48,277 bases of DNA from Actinomadura sp. 6K520 (lineage in GTDB: Bacteria; Actinomycetota; Actinomycetes; Streptosporangiales; Streptosporangiaceae), in contig NZ_SMLC01000045.1 of NCBI RefSeq assembly GCF_004349245.1, positions 1-48,277 of the forward strand, given 5' to 3'. Made by a program: the position numbers and the translations under genes. A model generated the notes under the pieces. That model saw only the letters and a program-made list of their open reading frames with translations, made no database searches and was not told the DNA's origin. How positions within the stretch are numbered: position 1 is the first letter of the stretch; every line of letters starts with the position of its first letter. This document shows, one piece after another, positions 42,016 to 48,277 of the stretch.

Positions 42016-43230
42016 TCAGGCCGCGGCTCCCACCAGGCCGTGCGGGTCGAGGATGTACTTCTGCGCCGCGCCGCGGTCGAACTCGGCGTAGCCCTCGGGC
42101 GCCTCGTCGAGCGGGATGACCGACGCGTTGACGTTGGCGGCGATGCTCACCCGGTCCTTCAGGATCATCATCATCAGCTGCCGGTTGTACTTCATCACCG
42201 GGCACTGGCCGGTGACGAAGTAGTGCGACTTGGCCCAGCCGGTGCCGAAGCGCAGCCCGAGCTGCCCCACCTTGGCGTTCTCGTCCGGCGCACCCGGGTC
42301 GCCGGTGACGTAGAGACCGGGGATGCCGAGGCCGCCGGCGGCGCGGGTGATGTCCATCAGCGTGTTGAGGACGGTCGCGGGCTGCTCCCCCGCGGACCCT
42401 TCGGGGCCGTGGCCGCGCGCCTCGAACCCGACGCAGTCGACGGCCGCGTCCACCTCCGGGACGCCGAGGATCTGCTCGATCTGCTCGGGCACGCTGTCGT
42501 GCCGGGACAGGTCGATCGTCTCGCAGCCGAAGCCGCGGGCCTGCTCCAGCCGGCGCGCGTTCATGTCGCCGACGATGACGACGGCCGCACCGAGCAGCAG
42601 GCACGCGGTGGCGCAGGCGAGCCCGACCGGGCCCGCGCCCGCCACGTACACGGTGGACCCGGTGGTGACGCCCGCGGTGTAGGCGCCGTGGTAGCCGGTG
42701 GGGAGGATGTCCGACAGCATCGCGAGGTCGGGCAGCTTCGCCAGCACCGTGTCGCGGTCGGCGGGGAACTTGAGCAGGTTGAAGTCGGCGTACGGGACGA
42801 CCGCGTACCGGGCCTGGCCGCCGTGCCAGCCGCCCATGTCGACGTACCCGTACGCGGCGCCGGGACGGTCCCGGTTGACGTTCTCGCACACGCCGGTGTG
42901 CCGCTCCTTGCAGTTGCGGCAGCGCCCGCACGCGATGTTGAAGGGGACGCTGACGAGGTCGCCCTTCCGGATGAACTCGACGTCCCTGCCGAGCTCCACC
43001 ACCTCGCCGGTGATCTCGTGGCCGAGCGTGAGCCCGGCGGGTGCGGTCGTCCGGCCGCGCACCATGTGCTGGTCGGAGCCGCAGATGTTGGTGGCCAGGA
43101 CCTTCAGGATGGCGCCGTGCTCCAGCTTGCGGCCGTCCTGCTCGGCCAGTACGAGTTCGGGGTAGTCCAGATCCTCGACCGTGACCTTGCCGGGTCCCTG
43201 GTAGACGACGCCTCGGTTGGTGTCCGCCAC
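42016..43230 (-). CDS. fdhA: Glutathione-independent formaldehyde dehydrogenase, FdhA-like
   Basis: A 404-aa zinc-dependent medium-chain dehydrogenase. Features: ATNICGSDQHMVRGRTTAPA with the catalytic-zinc Cys, GLTLGHEITGEVVELG with the zinc-binding His/Glu, the four-cysteine structural-zinc loop CGRCRNCKERHTGVC, and the NAD-binding VYVAGAGPVGLACATA. The MGGWHGGQARYA segment and the length fit the glutathione-independent formaldehyde dehydrogenase/dismutase subfamily, though other aldehydes or alcohols are possible. The ATG at 43230 begins MADTNRG. It is a single-gene unit converging on the GMC oxidoreductase gene. Confidence 0.87.
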   Translation of the reverse strand: MADTNRGVVYQGPGKVTVEDLDYPELVLAEQDGRKLEHGAILKVLATNICGSDQHMVRGRTTAPAGLTLGHEITGEVVELGRDVEFIRKGDLVSVPFNIACGRCRNCKERHTGVCENVNRDRPGAAYGYVDMGGWHGGQARYAVVPYADFNLLKFPADRDTVLAKLPDLAMLSDILPTGYHGAYTAGVTTGSTVYVAGAGPVGLACATACLLLGAAVVIVGDMNARRLEQARGFGCETIDLSRHDSVPEQIEQILGVPEVDAAVDCVGFEARGHGPEGSAGEQPATVLNTLMDITRAAGGLGIPGLYVTGDPGAPDENAKVGQLGLRFGTGWAKSHYFVTGQCPVMKYNRQLMMMILKDRVSIAANVNASVIPLDEAPEGYAEFDRGAAQKYILDPHGLVGAAA

Positions 43231-43358
43231 GACCTCTCCCTCCGCGTTGAGGTTCGGCTCGCCGGCGCCCCGGACGACGAAACGCGTTCATCGCCCCGCC
43301 CCCCGGGCGGCACGGGTGCCGCGATCGTACGTCCGGACGTATACCCCGTCTGTGGCTG

Positions 43359-44030
43359 TTAGTCCGTTTTCGCCGTGCCGGTTCGGGAGCCCAGATAGCG
43401 CAGGACGGCGAGGACGCGGCGGCTGTACCCGGACGTCCGCGACAGGTCGAGCTTGTCGAAGATCGCGTTGACGTGCTTCTCCACGGCGCTCTGCGAGATG
43501 TGCAGGTTCTTGCCGATCGACGCGTTGGTATGACCCTGCGCCATGTTGTCGAGGACGTCCCGTTCGCGGGGCGTGAGCCGCGCGAGGGGGTCGGCCCGCG
43601 CCCCGTGCGCGGCGAGCAGGCGGCGCACCACCTCCGGGTCGAACGCGGCGCCGCCCGCGCCGACCCGGTCGAGGGCGTCCAGGAACTCGTCCACCTGCGC
43701 GACCCGGTCCTTCAGCAGGTAGCCGACCCCGGCCGTGTCCGCGGTGATCAGCTCGGTCGCGTAGCGCCGCTCCACGTACTGCGACAGGACGAGGACGCCC
43801 ACGTCCGGCCAGCGCCGCCTGATCTCCAGGGCGGCGCGCAGCCCCTCGTCGGTATGGGTGGGGGGCATCCGGACGTCGACGACCACGACGTCGGGCGGCC
43901 CGGCGGCCACCGCCGCCAGCAGCGCGCCGCCGTCGCCGACCGCCGCGGCCACCTCGTGCCCCTCCTCGGCGAGCAGCCGCACCAGGCCCTCGCGGAGCAG
44001 CGTCGAGTCCTCGGCCAGCATCACCCGCAC
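43359..44030 (-). CDS. NarL/LuxR-type response regulator
   Basis: A 223-aa response regulator. The receiver domain has the acidic pocket MLAEDSTLL, the phosphoacceptor Asp52 in VVVVDVRMPP, and the later GVGYLLKDRV lysine. The LuxR-type HTH is LTPRERDVLDNMAQGHTNAS followed by IGKNLHISQSAVEKHVNAIF. The GTG at 44030 overlaps the kinase gene by 10 bases, so the pair is translationally coupled. Partner of the kinase at 44021-45229 and presumably phosphorylated by it. Targets unknown. Confidence 0.92.
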   Translation of the reverse strand: MRVMLAEDSTLLREGLVRLLAEEGHEVAAAVGDGGALLAAVAAGPPDVVVVDVRMPPTHTDEGLRAALEIRRRWPDVGVLVLSQYVERRYATELITADTAGVGYLLKDRVAQVDEFLDALDRVGAGGAAFDPEVVRRLLAAHGARADPLARLTPRERDVLDNMAQGHTNASIGKNLHISQSAVEKHVNAIFDKLDLSRTSGYSRRVLAVLRYLGSRTGTAKTD

Positions 44031-45229
44031 GGCAGCTCCGCACTGATCACGGTCGGGCCGCCCCGCGGGCTGCGCACGGCGAACGTCCCGTCCAGCGCCG
44101 CCACCCTGCGGGCCAGCCCGGCCAGCCCGCCGCCGGCCGGGTCGGCTCCCCCGGTCCCGTCGTCTTCCACGCGCACGCGGATCATTCTCCCCGATCCGCT
44201 ACCCGGCCCGGTCCCCGGCGCGGGCGGCGGCGCCGCGACGTCCACCAGCACCCGGGCGGCGCCGGAGTGCTTGGCCGCGTTGGTGACGGCCTCGCAGACG
44301 ACGAAGTACGCGGCGGTCTCCACCGCGTGCGGCGGCCGGTCCCGCACGTCGTAGCCGATCGTCACGGGCAGCGGGGACCGCTCGGCGACCGTCTCCAGCG
44401 CCGCCCGCAGCCCCTCGCCGTCCAGCGCCGCCGGGTAGACGCGCCAGGCGACCTCGCGCAGGTCGTCAAGGGCACGCCGGGACTCCTCGTGCGCCTGCCT
44501 CAGCAGCTCGGCGGCCCGGTCGCCGTCGCCGGCGCGGCGCGCCCGGCCGATCAGCATGCCGAGCGCCACCAGCCGCTGCTGGACCCCGTCGTGCAGGTCC
44601 CGCTCGATGCGGCGGCGCTCGTCGTCCACCGCGTCCACCACCTGCGCCCGGGTCACCGACAGCTGCGCGATGCGGCGCTCGTACTCCTCCAGCGGGCTGG
44701 GGCCGAGCGTCCGCCTCGCCACGGCCTTCTCCAGCACCACGACCCCGGCGAGCCCCTGGACGGCCAGGAACAGCAGCACGAGCCCGGCGACGGCGGTGTA
44801 GAGGACGATCCACCAGCTCGGCGCGATGCCGTCCAGGTAATCGCCCGTGATCCACCAGCCCGCGGCCAGCCTGGCCCCGGCCGCCGCCCCGTAGCCGATC
44901 AGCAGCAGGATGATCCCGCCGAGGAGGCCGACCGGCACGCGGAGGACGAGGTAGGCCAGCGCCTTCAGCGGCCCGTACTCGGCGGCCCTGTCCTCGCCCA
45001 GGTACCTGCGCATCCGCCACCGCTCCAGCTCGGTCGCGGCCCGCGCGACGACCGCGACGACCGCCGGGGCCGTCCGCTGCCCCCGGGAGAAGGCGAGCGA
45101 GTACGCCATCAGGAGCGCCGCCAGGACCAGCAGGAACAGTTCCGCGCCGGCGGTGAGGGCGCCCAGCACCAGGCCCGCCAGGGCCCGCGCGGCGGCGCGC
45201 GGGCCGCGCACGTCAGGAAAAACGGCCAC
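44021..45229 (-). CDS. NarX/DesK-type sensor histidine kinase
   Basis: A 402-aa histidine kinase of the HisKA_3 type. The N-terminal half has about four membrane segments (LVLGALTAGAELFLLVLAAL, LRVPVGLLGGIILLLIGYG, a weaker helix and WIVLYTAVAGLVLLFLAVQG). The dimerisation/phosphoacceptor helix is DDERRRIERDLHDGVQQRLV, with the phosphohistidine in the LHDGVQQ box. The ATPase domain has CEAVTNAAKHSGAARVLVDV and a GGGLAGLARRVAALDG lid. The GTG at 45229 overlaps the end of the DedA gene by 17 bases. No obvious extracellular sensor domain, so it may sense a membrane signal. Confidence 0.9.
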   Translation of the reverse strand: MAVFPDVRGPRAAARALAGLVLGALTAGAELFLLVLAALLMAYSLAFSRGQRTAPAVVAVVARAATELERWRMRRYLGEDRAAEYGPLKALAYLVLRVPVGLLGGIILLLIGYGAAAGARLAAGWWITGDYLDGIAPSWWIVLYTAVAGLVLLFLAVQGLAGVVVLEKAVARRTLGPSPLEEYERRIAQLSVTRAQVVDAVDDERRRIERDLHDGVQQRLVALGMLIGRARRAGDGDRAAELLRQAHEESRRALDDLREVAWRVYPAALDGEGLRAALETVAERSPLPVTIGYDVRDRPPHAVETAAYFVVCEAVTNAAKHSGAARVLVDVAAPPPAPGTGPGSGSGRMIRVRVEDDGTGGADPAGGGLAGLARRVAALDGTFAVRSPRGGPTVISAELPCG

Positions 45230-46001
45230 GCTCGTATTCTCTGGTGCCCGCCATTTCCCTGGTACCCGCCATCTCCCTGGTGCCCGCCGGGCGCTCCTCG
45301 TCGGCCGGCGGTGTGCCGCCGAGCTCCCGCCGGCCCCTGCTCTCCCGCCGGCCGCGCCGCGCCTTGCGGACGCGCACGGCGACGAACACCGCCACGGCCA
45401 GGACGAACGCCGCGAGCACGGCCTTGGAGTACATCCCCATGTACGTCTCGACCGTCTGCCAGTTGTCGCCGACCAGGTATCCGGCCAGAACGAACGCGGT
45501 GTTCCACAGGGCGCTGCCGAGCGTCGTGTAGAGCAGGAACTGCGTCATCCGCATGCGCTCCACCCCGGCCGGGACGGAGATCAGGCTGCGGAAGACCGGG
45601 ATCATCCGGCCGAAGAACACCGCCTTGGTGCCGTGCCGGGCGAACCACGCCTCCGTCCGGTCCAGGTCGTCGAGCTTGAGCAGCGGCATCCGGTCCACGA
45701 GCTGGCGGACCCGGTCCCGCCCGATCACCGCCCCGATCCAGTAGAGGACCAGTGCCCCGGCGGCGCTCCCGAACGTCGTCCACAGCAGGGCGCCGGTCAG
45801 GCTCATCCCGCCCTGCGCGGCCGTGAACCCGGCCAGCGGGAGGATCAGCTCGCTCGGCAGCGGCGGGAAGAGGTTCTCCAGCGCGACCGCCAGTCCCGCG
45901 CCGGGCGAGCCGAGCTTCTCCATCAGGTCGGTGAGCCAGCCCGCGACGCCCCCATCGGGACCGCCCGCGGACGCCGCCGCCGAGTGCGTCATTTCGATCA
46001 T
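45213..46001 (-). CDS. DedA family membrane protein
   Basis: A 262-aa DedA/SNARE-associated membrane protein; the family acts in phospholipid or undecaprenyl-phosphate recycling across the membrane. Markers are ALENLFPPLPSELILPLAGF (helix 1 with the FPP-PSE motif), GRDRVRQLVDRMPLLKLDDL and AVFFGRMIPVFRSLISVPAG, with the conserved G-R-x2-P-x3-R loop. The C-terminus bears three copies of AGTRE(M/Y) repeat sequence and basic residues. The ATG at 46001 is one of two close in-frame starts (the other at 45992), neither with a strong ribosome-binding site. It heads the overlapping dedA-kinase-regulator operon. Confidence 0.85.
   Translation of the reverse strand: MIEMTHSAAASAGGPDGGVAGWLTDLMEKLGSPGAGLAVALENLFPPLPSELILPLAGFTAAQGGMSLTGALLWTTFGSAAGALVLYWIGAVIGRDRVRQLVDRMPLLKLDDLDRTEAWFARHGTKAVFFGRMIPVFRSLISVPAGVERMRMTQFLLYTTLGSALWNTAFVLAGYLVGDNWQTVETYMGMYSKAVLAAFVLAVAVFVAVRVRKARRGRRESRGRRELGGTPPADEERPAGTREMAGTREMAGTREYERGRFS
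45241..45294. repeat. Three 18-bp units in the dedA C-terminus
   Basis: CTGGTGCCCGCCATTTCC (45241-45258), CTGGTACCCGCCATCTCC (45259-45276) and a diverged third unit (45277-45294) encode the repeated AGTREM-type hexapeptide at the end of DedA. In-frame 18-bp length lets copy number change without a frameshift. Confidence 0.85.
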
Positions 46002-46225
46002 GTCTGCAACGTTACGAATCGGCCCGTCCTCGTCACCATGGAGAAGACCGTCTACCCCGGCGGCCGCGTTCCACACCCCGGTCCTGTGGAGAACCGCACC
46101 CCCCGGGGCGGCCGGGATGGGGAAAGATCCTCCCTCGCCAGGTCGGACGGGCCTACGCTTGGAGGTCCCCGCTTCCCCCCGTGCGCAGTGCCGCCGCGGG
46201 CCCGAGCCAGGAAGGAGACGCCCGC

Positions 46226-47038
46226 GTGGCCGACGACCCCGACAAGGCGCCCCCCGGCATCGACCCCTCCACCCCGACCTTCGCGCGCGTCTACGACTAC
46301 TTCCTCGGCGGCAAGGACAACTTCGCCGCCGACCGCGAGGTGGCCGACATGGTCCTGCAGCTCGTGCCGGAGGCCCCAGTGGTGGCCAAGGGCAACCGTG
46401 TCGCGATCGAGCGCGCGGTGACGTACATGGCCGCGGAACTCGGCATCGACCAGTTCGTCGACATCGGGTCGGGGCTGCCCACCGCGTCCAACGTGCACCA
46501 GTTCGCGCGTGCCGCGAACCCGCAGGCGCGGGTCGTCTACGTCGACAACGACCCGATCGTCCTGGCGCACGGGCGGGCGCTGCTCACCGAGACGGGCGTC
46601 GCGACGTTCATCCAGGGCGACCTGTACGAGCCGGAGAAGATCTTCACCGATCCGGCGCTGACCGGCCTGCTCGACCTGTCGCGCCCCGTGGGCGTGGTCC
46701 TGGCGGCGATCATCCACCACGTCCCGGACGACCGGGACCCTGCAGGGGTGGTCCAAGGGCTGCTGCCGTTCCTGGCGCCAGGCAGCCACGTCATGCTCAC
46801 GCACCTGCACGACTCGGGCGACGACCCGCGCGTCGAGGAGGCCAAACGCATCCTGCAGGCGGGGCTGGGCGGGTCCTACTTCCGGCACTCCTCGGAGATC
46901 GAGCGGTTCATGGCGGGCCTCACCATCCTCGAACCGGGCGTGGCCCACGTCACCGAGTGGCGGCCGGACGGACCGGCGGGGCCGCTCGAGCACCCCCTCC
47001 ACACCCAGATGGTGGCCGTCATGGGCCGCAAGGACTGA
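46226..47038 (+). CDS. SAM-dependent methyltransferase, DUF574 type
   Basis: A 270-aa protein of the actinobacterial S-adenosyl methyltransferase family (DUF574/Methyltransf_19). It opens STPTFARVYDYFLGGKDNFA, a family hallmark, then NRVAIERAVTYMAAELGIDQFVDIGSGLP split around motif I, VVYVDNDPIVLAHGRALL, IHHVPDDRDPAGVVQGLL and SSEIERFMAGLTILEPGVAH. The GTG at 46226 has AAGGAGA 8 bases upstream; the open frame upstream to 46181 is unlikely to be coding. A single gene; substrate of the family is not known. Confidence 0.9.
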   Translation: MADDPDKAPPGIDPSTPTFARVYDYFLGGKDNFAADREVADMVLQLVPEAPVVAKGNRVAIERAVTYMAAELGIDQFVDIGSGLPTASNVHQFARAANPQARVVYVDNDPIVLAHGRALLTETGVATFIQGDLYEPEKIFTDPALTGLLDLSRPVGVVLAAIIHHVPDDRDPAGVVQGLLPFLAPGSHVMLTHLHDSGDDPRVEEAKRILQAGLGGSYFRHSSEIERFMAGLTILEPGVAHVTEWRPDGPAGPLEHPLHTQMVAVMGRKD

Positions 47039-47180
47039 CCGCGCCGATTCAGCGGAGAGTGAAACCCGCGCCCGCACGGCCGGGCACCCGGACCAGCCCC
47101 GGAACCCTGGAACCGCAGGCAGGCGGGCGGTTCCGGACACTGTCGGGCCTCGGTTTCGGACACCGGGGGGCACCTCATCC

Positions 47181-47193
47181 CGGTAAAGAATCT
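47181..47193 (+). promoter_or_regulatory. CGGTAAAGAAT element upstream of the zinc-ribbon gene
   Basis: CGGTAAAGAAT followed by a T-rich run and GACTTTTCGG (47201-47210) lies 121 bases before the 47302 start, in a stretch less GC-rich than average. The same 11 bases recur at 47841 before the DUF5999 gene, suggesting a common promoter or operator element. Confidence 0.5.
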
Positions 47194-47301
47194 TTTAGAG
47201 CGACTTTTCGGTTAACAGCCTTTCTTGTAGCGTTCGCAGGGTTTTGTGAAGTGCATTCATGATCGGATTTCCCGCCAGCAAGATCATGTAAGGACGCCGC
47301 G

Positions 47302-47796
47302 ATGCCCATGGCGACTGGCCTGGCCGCGGCCGCGCTCCTCGGCCTGCTGACGCTCCTGGCCACCGCGCGGCACGGCAGGCGCCGACACCGCCCGGAGAAG
47401 GAGCACCCCGAGTCCCTGACGGCCGTCCTGGGGCCGGGGGACGAGGAGTACCTCGCCTGGCTGGCCGACCACCACTGGCCGGGCGACGAGTACCTCGACC
47501 TGGAGTACGAGTGGCTCGAGGAACTGGATCTCCCCGATCCGGGCGCGCACTACGTGTCGCCGCTGTGCCCCCACTGCAACCTGCGCCGGGAGGACGTGTG
47601 GCCCTGCCCCTCGTGCGGGCGGCTCCTGCACTCGTCCTGCGGGCACGGGATGCGGCGCAGGCGGGTCGACCGGCCGTACCGCACCCACGGCGCCGACTCC
47701 GAGGCGGTCACCGGCGAGTGGGTGTGCACGGGCTGCACCTCCGTGGTCGGCCTGGACGTGGACCACGGTGACGAAACGGACGGACGCCTGCACTGA
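47302..47796 (+). CDS. Membrane-anchored zinc-ribbon/RING-like protein, function unknown
   Basis: A 164-aa protein with an N-terminal hydrophobic helix (ATGLAAAALLGLLTLLATA, about residues 4-22) followed by a basic patch, so it is probably membrane-anchored with the rest in the cytoplasm. The rest has an acidic linker (EEYLAWLADHHWPGDEYLDL) and paired cysteines: Cys89/Cys92, Cys102/Cys105, Cys113/His115, Cys142/Cys145. This spacing looks like a zinc-ribbon or RING-like treble fold. I do not recognise a named family. The ATG at 47302 has AAGGA 7 bases upstream. Confidence 0.72.
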   Translation: MPMATGLAAAALLGLLTLLATARHGRRRHRPEKEHPESLTAVLGPGDEEYLAWLADHHWPGDEYLDLEYEWLEELDLPDPGAHYVSPLCPHCNLRREDVWPCPSCGRLLHSSCGHGMRRRRVDRPYRTHGADSEAVTGEWVCTGCTSVVGLDVDHGDETDGRLH

Positions 47797-47840
47797 ATGT
47801 GGCGAGTTGCCCGGTGTTGTCCGGCTTCACACGTACCGAA

Positions 47841-47853
47841 CGGTAAAGAATTT
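47841..47853 (+). promoter_or_regulatory. CGGTAAAGAAT element upstream of the DUF5999 gene
   Basis: CGGTAAAGAAT is followed by a TTCTCATTGACTTGCATATT stretch and TTTCGG, 94 bases before the 47935 start. It repeats the element at 47181. A GACTT...TTTCGG block follows in both copies at a slightly different distance. Confidence 0.5.
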
Positions 47854-47934
47854 CTCATTGACTTGCATATTTCGGACGAGCGGCGGCAGGCTGCAGCTAT
47901 GCCCTAAATCACAGGGACGCCCTGGAGGAACTCC

Positions 47935-48144
47935 GTGACCGCTCAGCACCACTCGATCTGCACCCACGAGCCGGCCTGTCCGAAGCCGGACGCGCTCGAC
48001 CGCGAGGCCGCGCGCACCGTCGCGCACCACCCGGAGCAGGGCTGGAGCCTGCTCTGCAACGGCATCGTCGTCTTCGACGACACCGGGGAGCTGCTGCCCG
48101 ACGGCCGGGCCGTCGCCCCGCACCGCCACATCACCACCGCGTAG
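47935..48144 (+). CDS. DUF5999 family protein
   Basis: A 69-aa protein of a small actinomycete family (DUF5999). The family layout is visible: a Cys/His-rich N-terminus (HSICTHEPACP), the block DREAARTVAHHPEQGWSLLC, then NGIVVFDDTGELLPDGRAVA and PHRHI. Function is unknown; the cysteines and histidines could bind metal. The GTG at 47935 has GGAGGA about 6 bases upstream. It shares an upstream motif with the preceding zinc-ribbon gene. Confidence 0.88.
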   Translation: MTAQHHSICTHEPACPKPDALDREAARTVAHHPEQGWSLLCNGIVVFDDTGELLPDGRAVAPHRHITTA

Positions 48145-48227
48145 CCACCGGGTCCTCCGCACCCGCACGCCCGCGCCCCACCGCGAGGCGCCTCCCGCCC
48201 CTGCCGCACCCGGGACGCGGTGGCTCC

Positions 48228-48277
48228 CTTCTCCTGGCCGCGGCGGGCCTTCCTCCGCCCGCCGCGGCCAGGAGAAG
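48228..48277 (+). terminator. Long perfect hairpin terminator at the window end
   Basis: A 21-bp perfect inverted repeat (48228-48248 and 48257-48277) with an 8-base loop (CTTCCTCC), containing CCGCGGCGGGC and its complement. It begins 84 bases after the DUF5999 stop. The window ends exactly at the hairpin's edge, so the stem may extend further. Confidence 0.85.

Noticed and set aside
47858..47887. TTGACT as a -35 box of a classical housekeeping promoter before the DUF5999 gene
   Set aside because: No acceptable -10 hexamer lies 16-18 bases downstream; the sequence there is GC-rich.
1..48277. tRNA/rRNA genes, transposases, integrases and att sites
   Set aside because: No cloverleaf-like sequence, no rRNA core sequence and no DDE or recombinase motif was seen in any frame. 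The region looks like ordinary chromosome.

Overview
The window comes from a very GC-rich actinomycete. The strong G/C bias at third codon positions, frequent GTG/TTG starts, tightly overlapping operons, and the presence of DUF397 proteins, XRE regulators with a DUF5753-type C-terminus, a DUF574-type methyltransferase, a DUF5999 protein and an F420-type luciferase-like oxidoreductase all fit Streptosporangiales/Thermomonosporaceae (Actinomadura-like) or close relatives. The taxon is inferred. The window reads as ordinary chromosome: I see no transposase, integrase, tRNA, rRNA or CRISPR array.

Layout. 1-7.7 kb is a patchwork of single genes: a type-B carboxylesterase, an MmcQ/YjbR protein, a DUF559-type endonuclease-like gene broken by an in-frame TGA, an alpha/beta hydrolase, a sigma-factor remnant fused in frame to a three-domain VOC protein, and an LLM-class oxidoreductase. 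7.8-11.6 kb is a cobalamin salvage operon: a cobalamin riboswitch, then btuF-btuC-btuD-cbiZ and a hairpin. 11.7-15.5 kb (minus strand) carries a coiled-coil protein with a cysteine cluster, an acyl-CoA ligase and a TetR regulator. 15.5-21.2 kb is a leucine/isovalerate catabolic operon (mccB-mccA-hmgL-acd) that faces the tetR gene across two matching 16-bp operator-like repeats.

21.2-33.5 kb is dominated by regulation and small-molecule modification. It holds an ECF/SigE-type sigma factor with a membrane propeller-like partner, an FkbM methyltransferase, a class I methyltransferase, two paralogous XRE/DUF5753 regulators, a cyclase-like protein, an O-methyltransferase divergent from an MFS exporter, and a second acyl-CoA ligase. 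It ends with a DUF397 protein divergent from a HATPase anti-sigma-like protein, with a 12-bp periodic TGCA array between them. 33.4-37.4 kb has otsA, a CRP-like site, a divergent doxX/marR pair and a cytokinin-dehydrogenase-like FAD enzyme with a short C-terminus.

38.0-42.0 kb is a compact three-gene unit: a GntR regulator, a lipocalin-like protein and a GMC oxidoreductase, joined by TGATG and ATGA overlaps and preceded by a perfect 29-bp palindrome. It is the strongest candidate here for an uncharacterised metabolic system. It is followed by a formaldehyde-dehydrogenase-like fdhA, an overlapping DedA-histidine kinase-response regulator operon, a DUF574 methyltransferase, and two small genes (zinc-ribbon protein, DUF5999) that share an upstream CGGTAAAGAAT element. 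The window ends in a perfect 21-bp hairpin.
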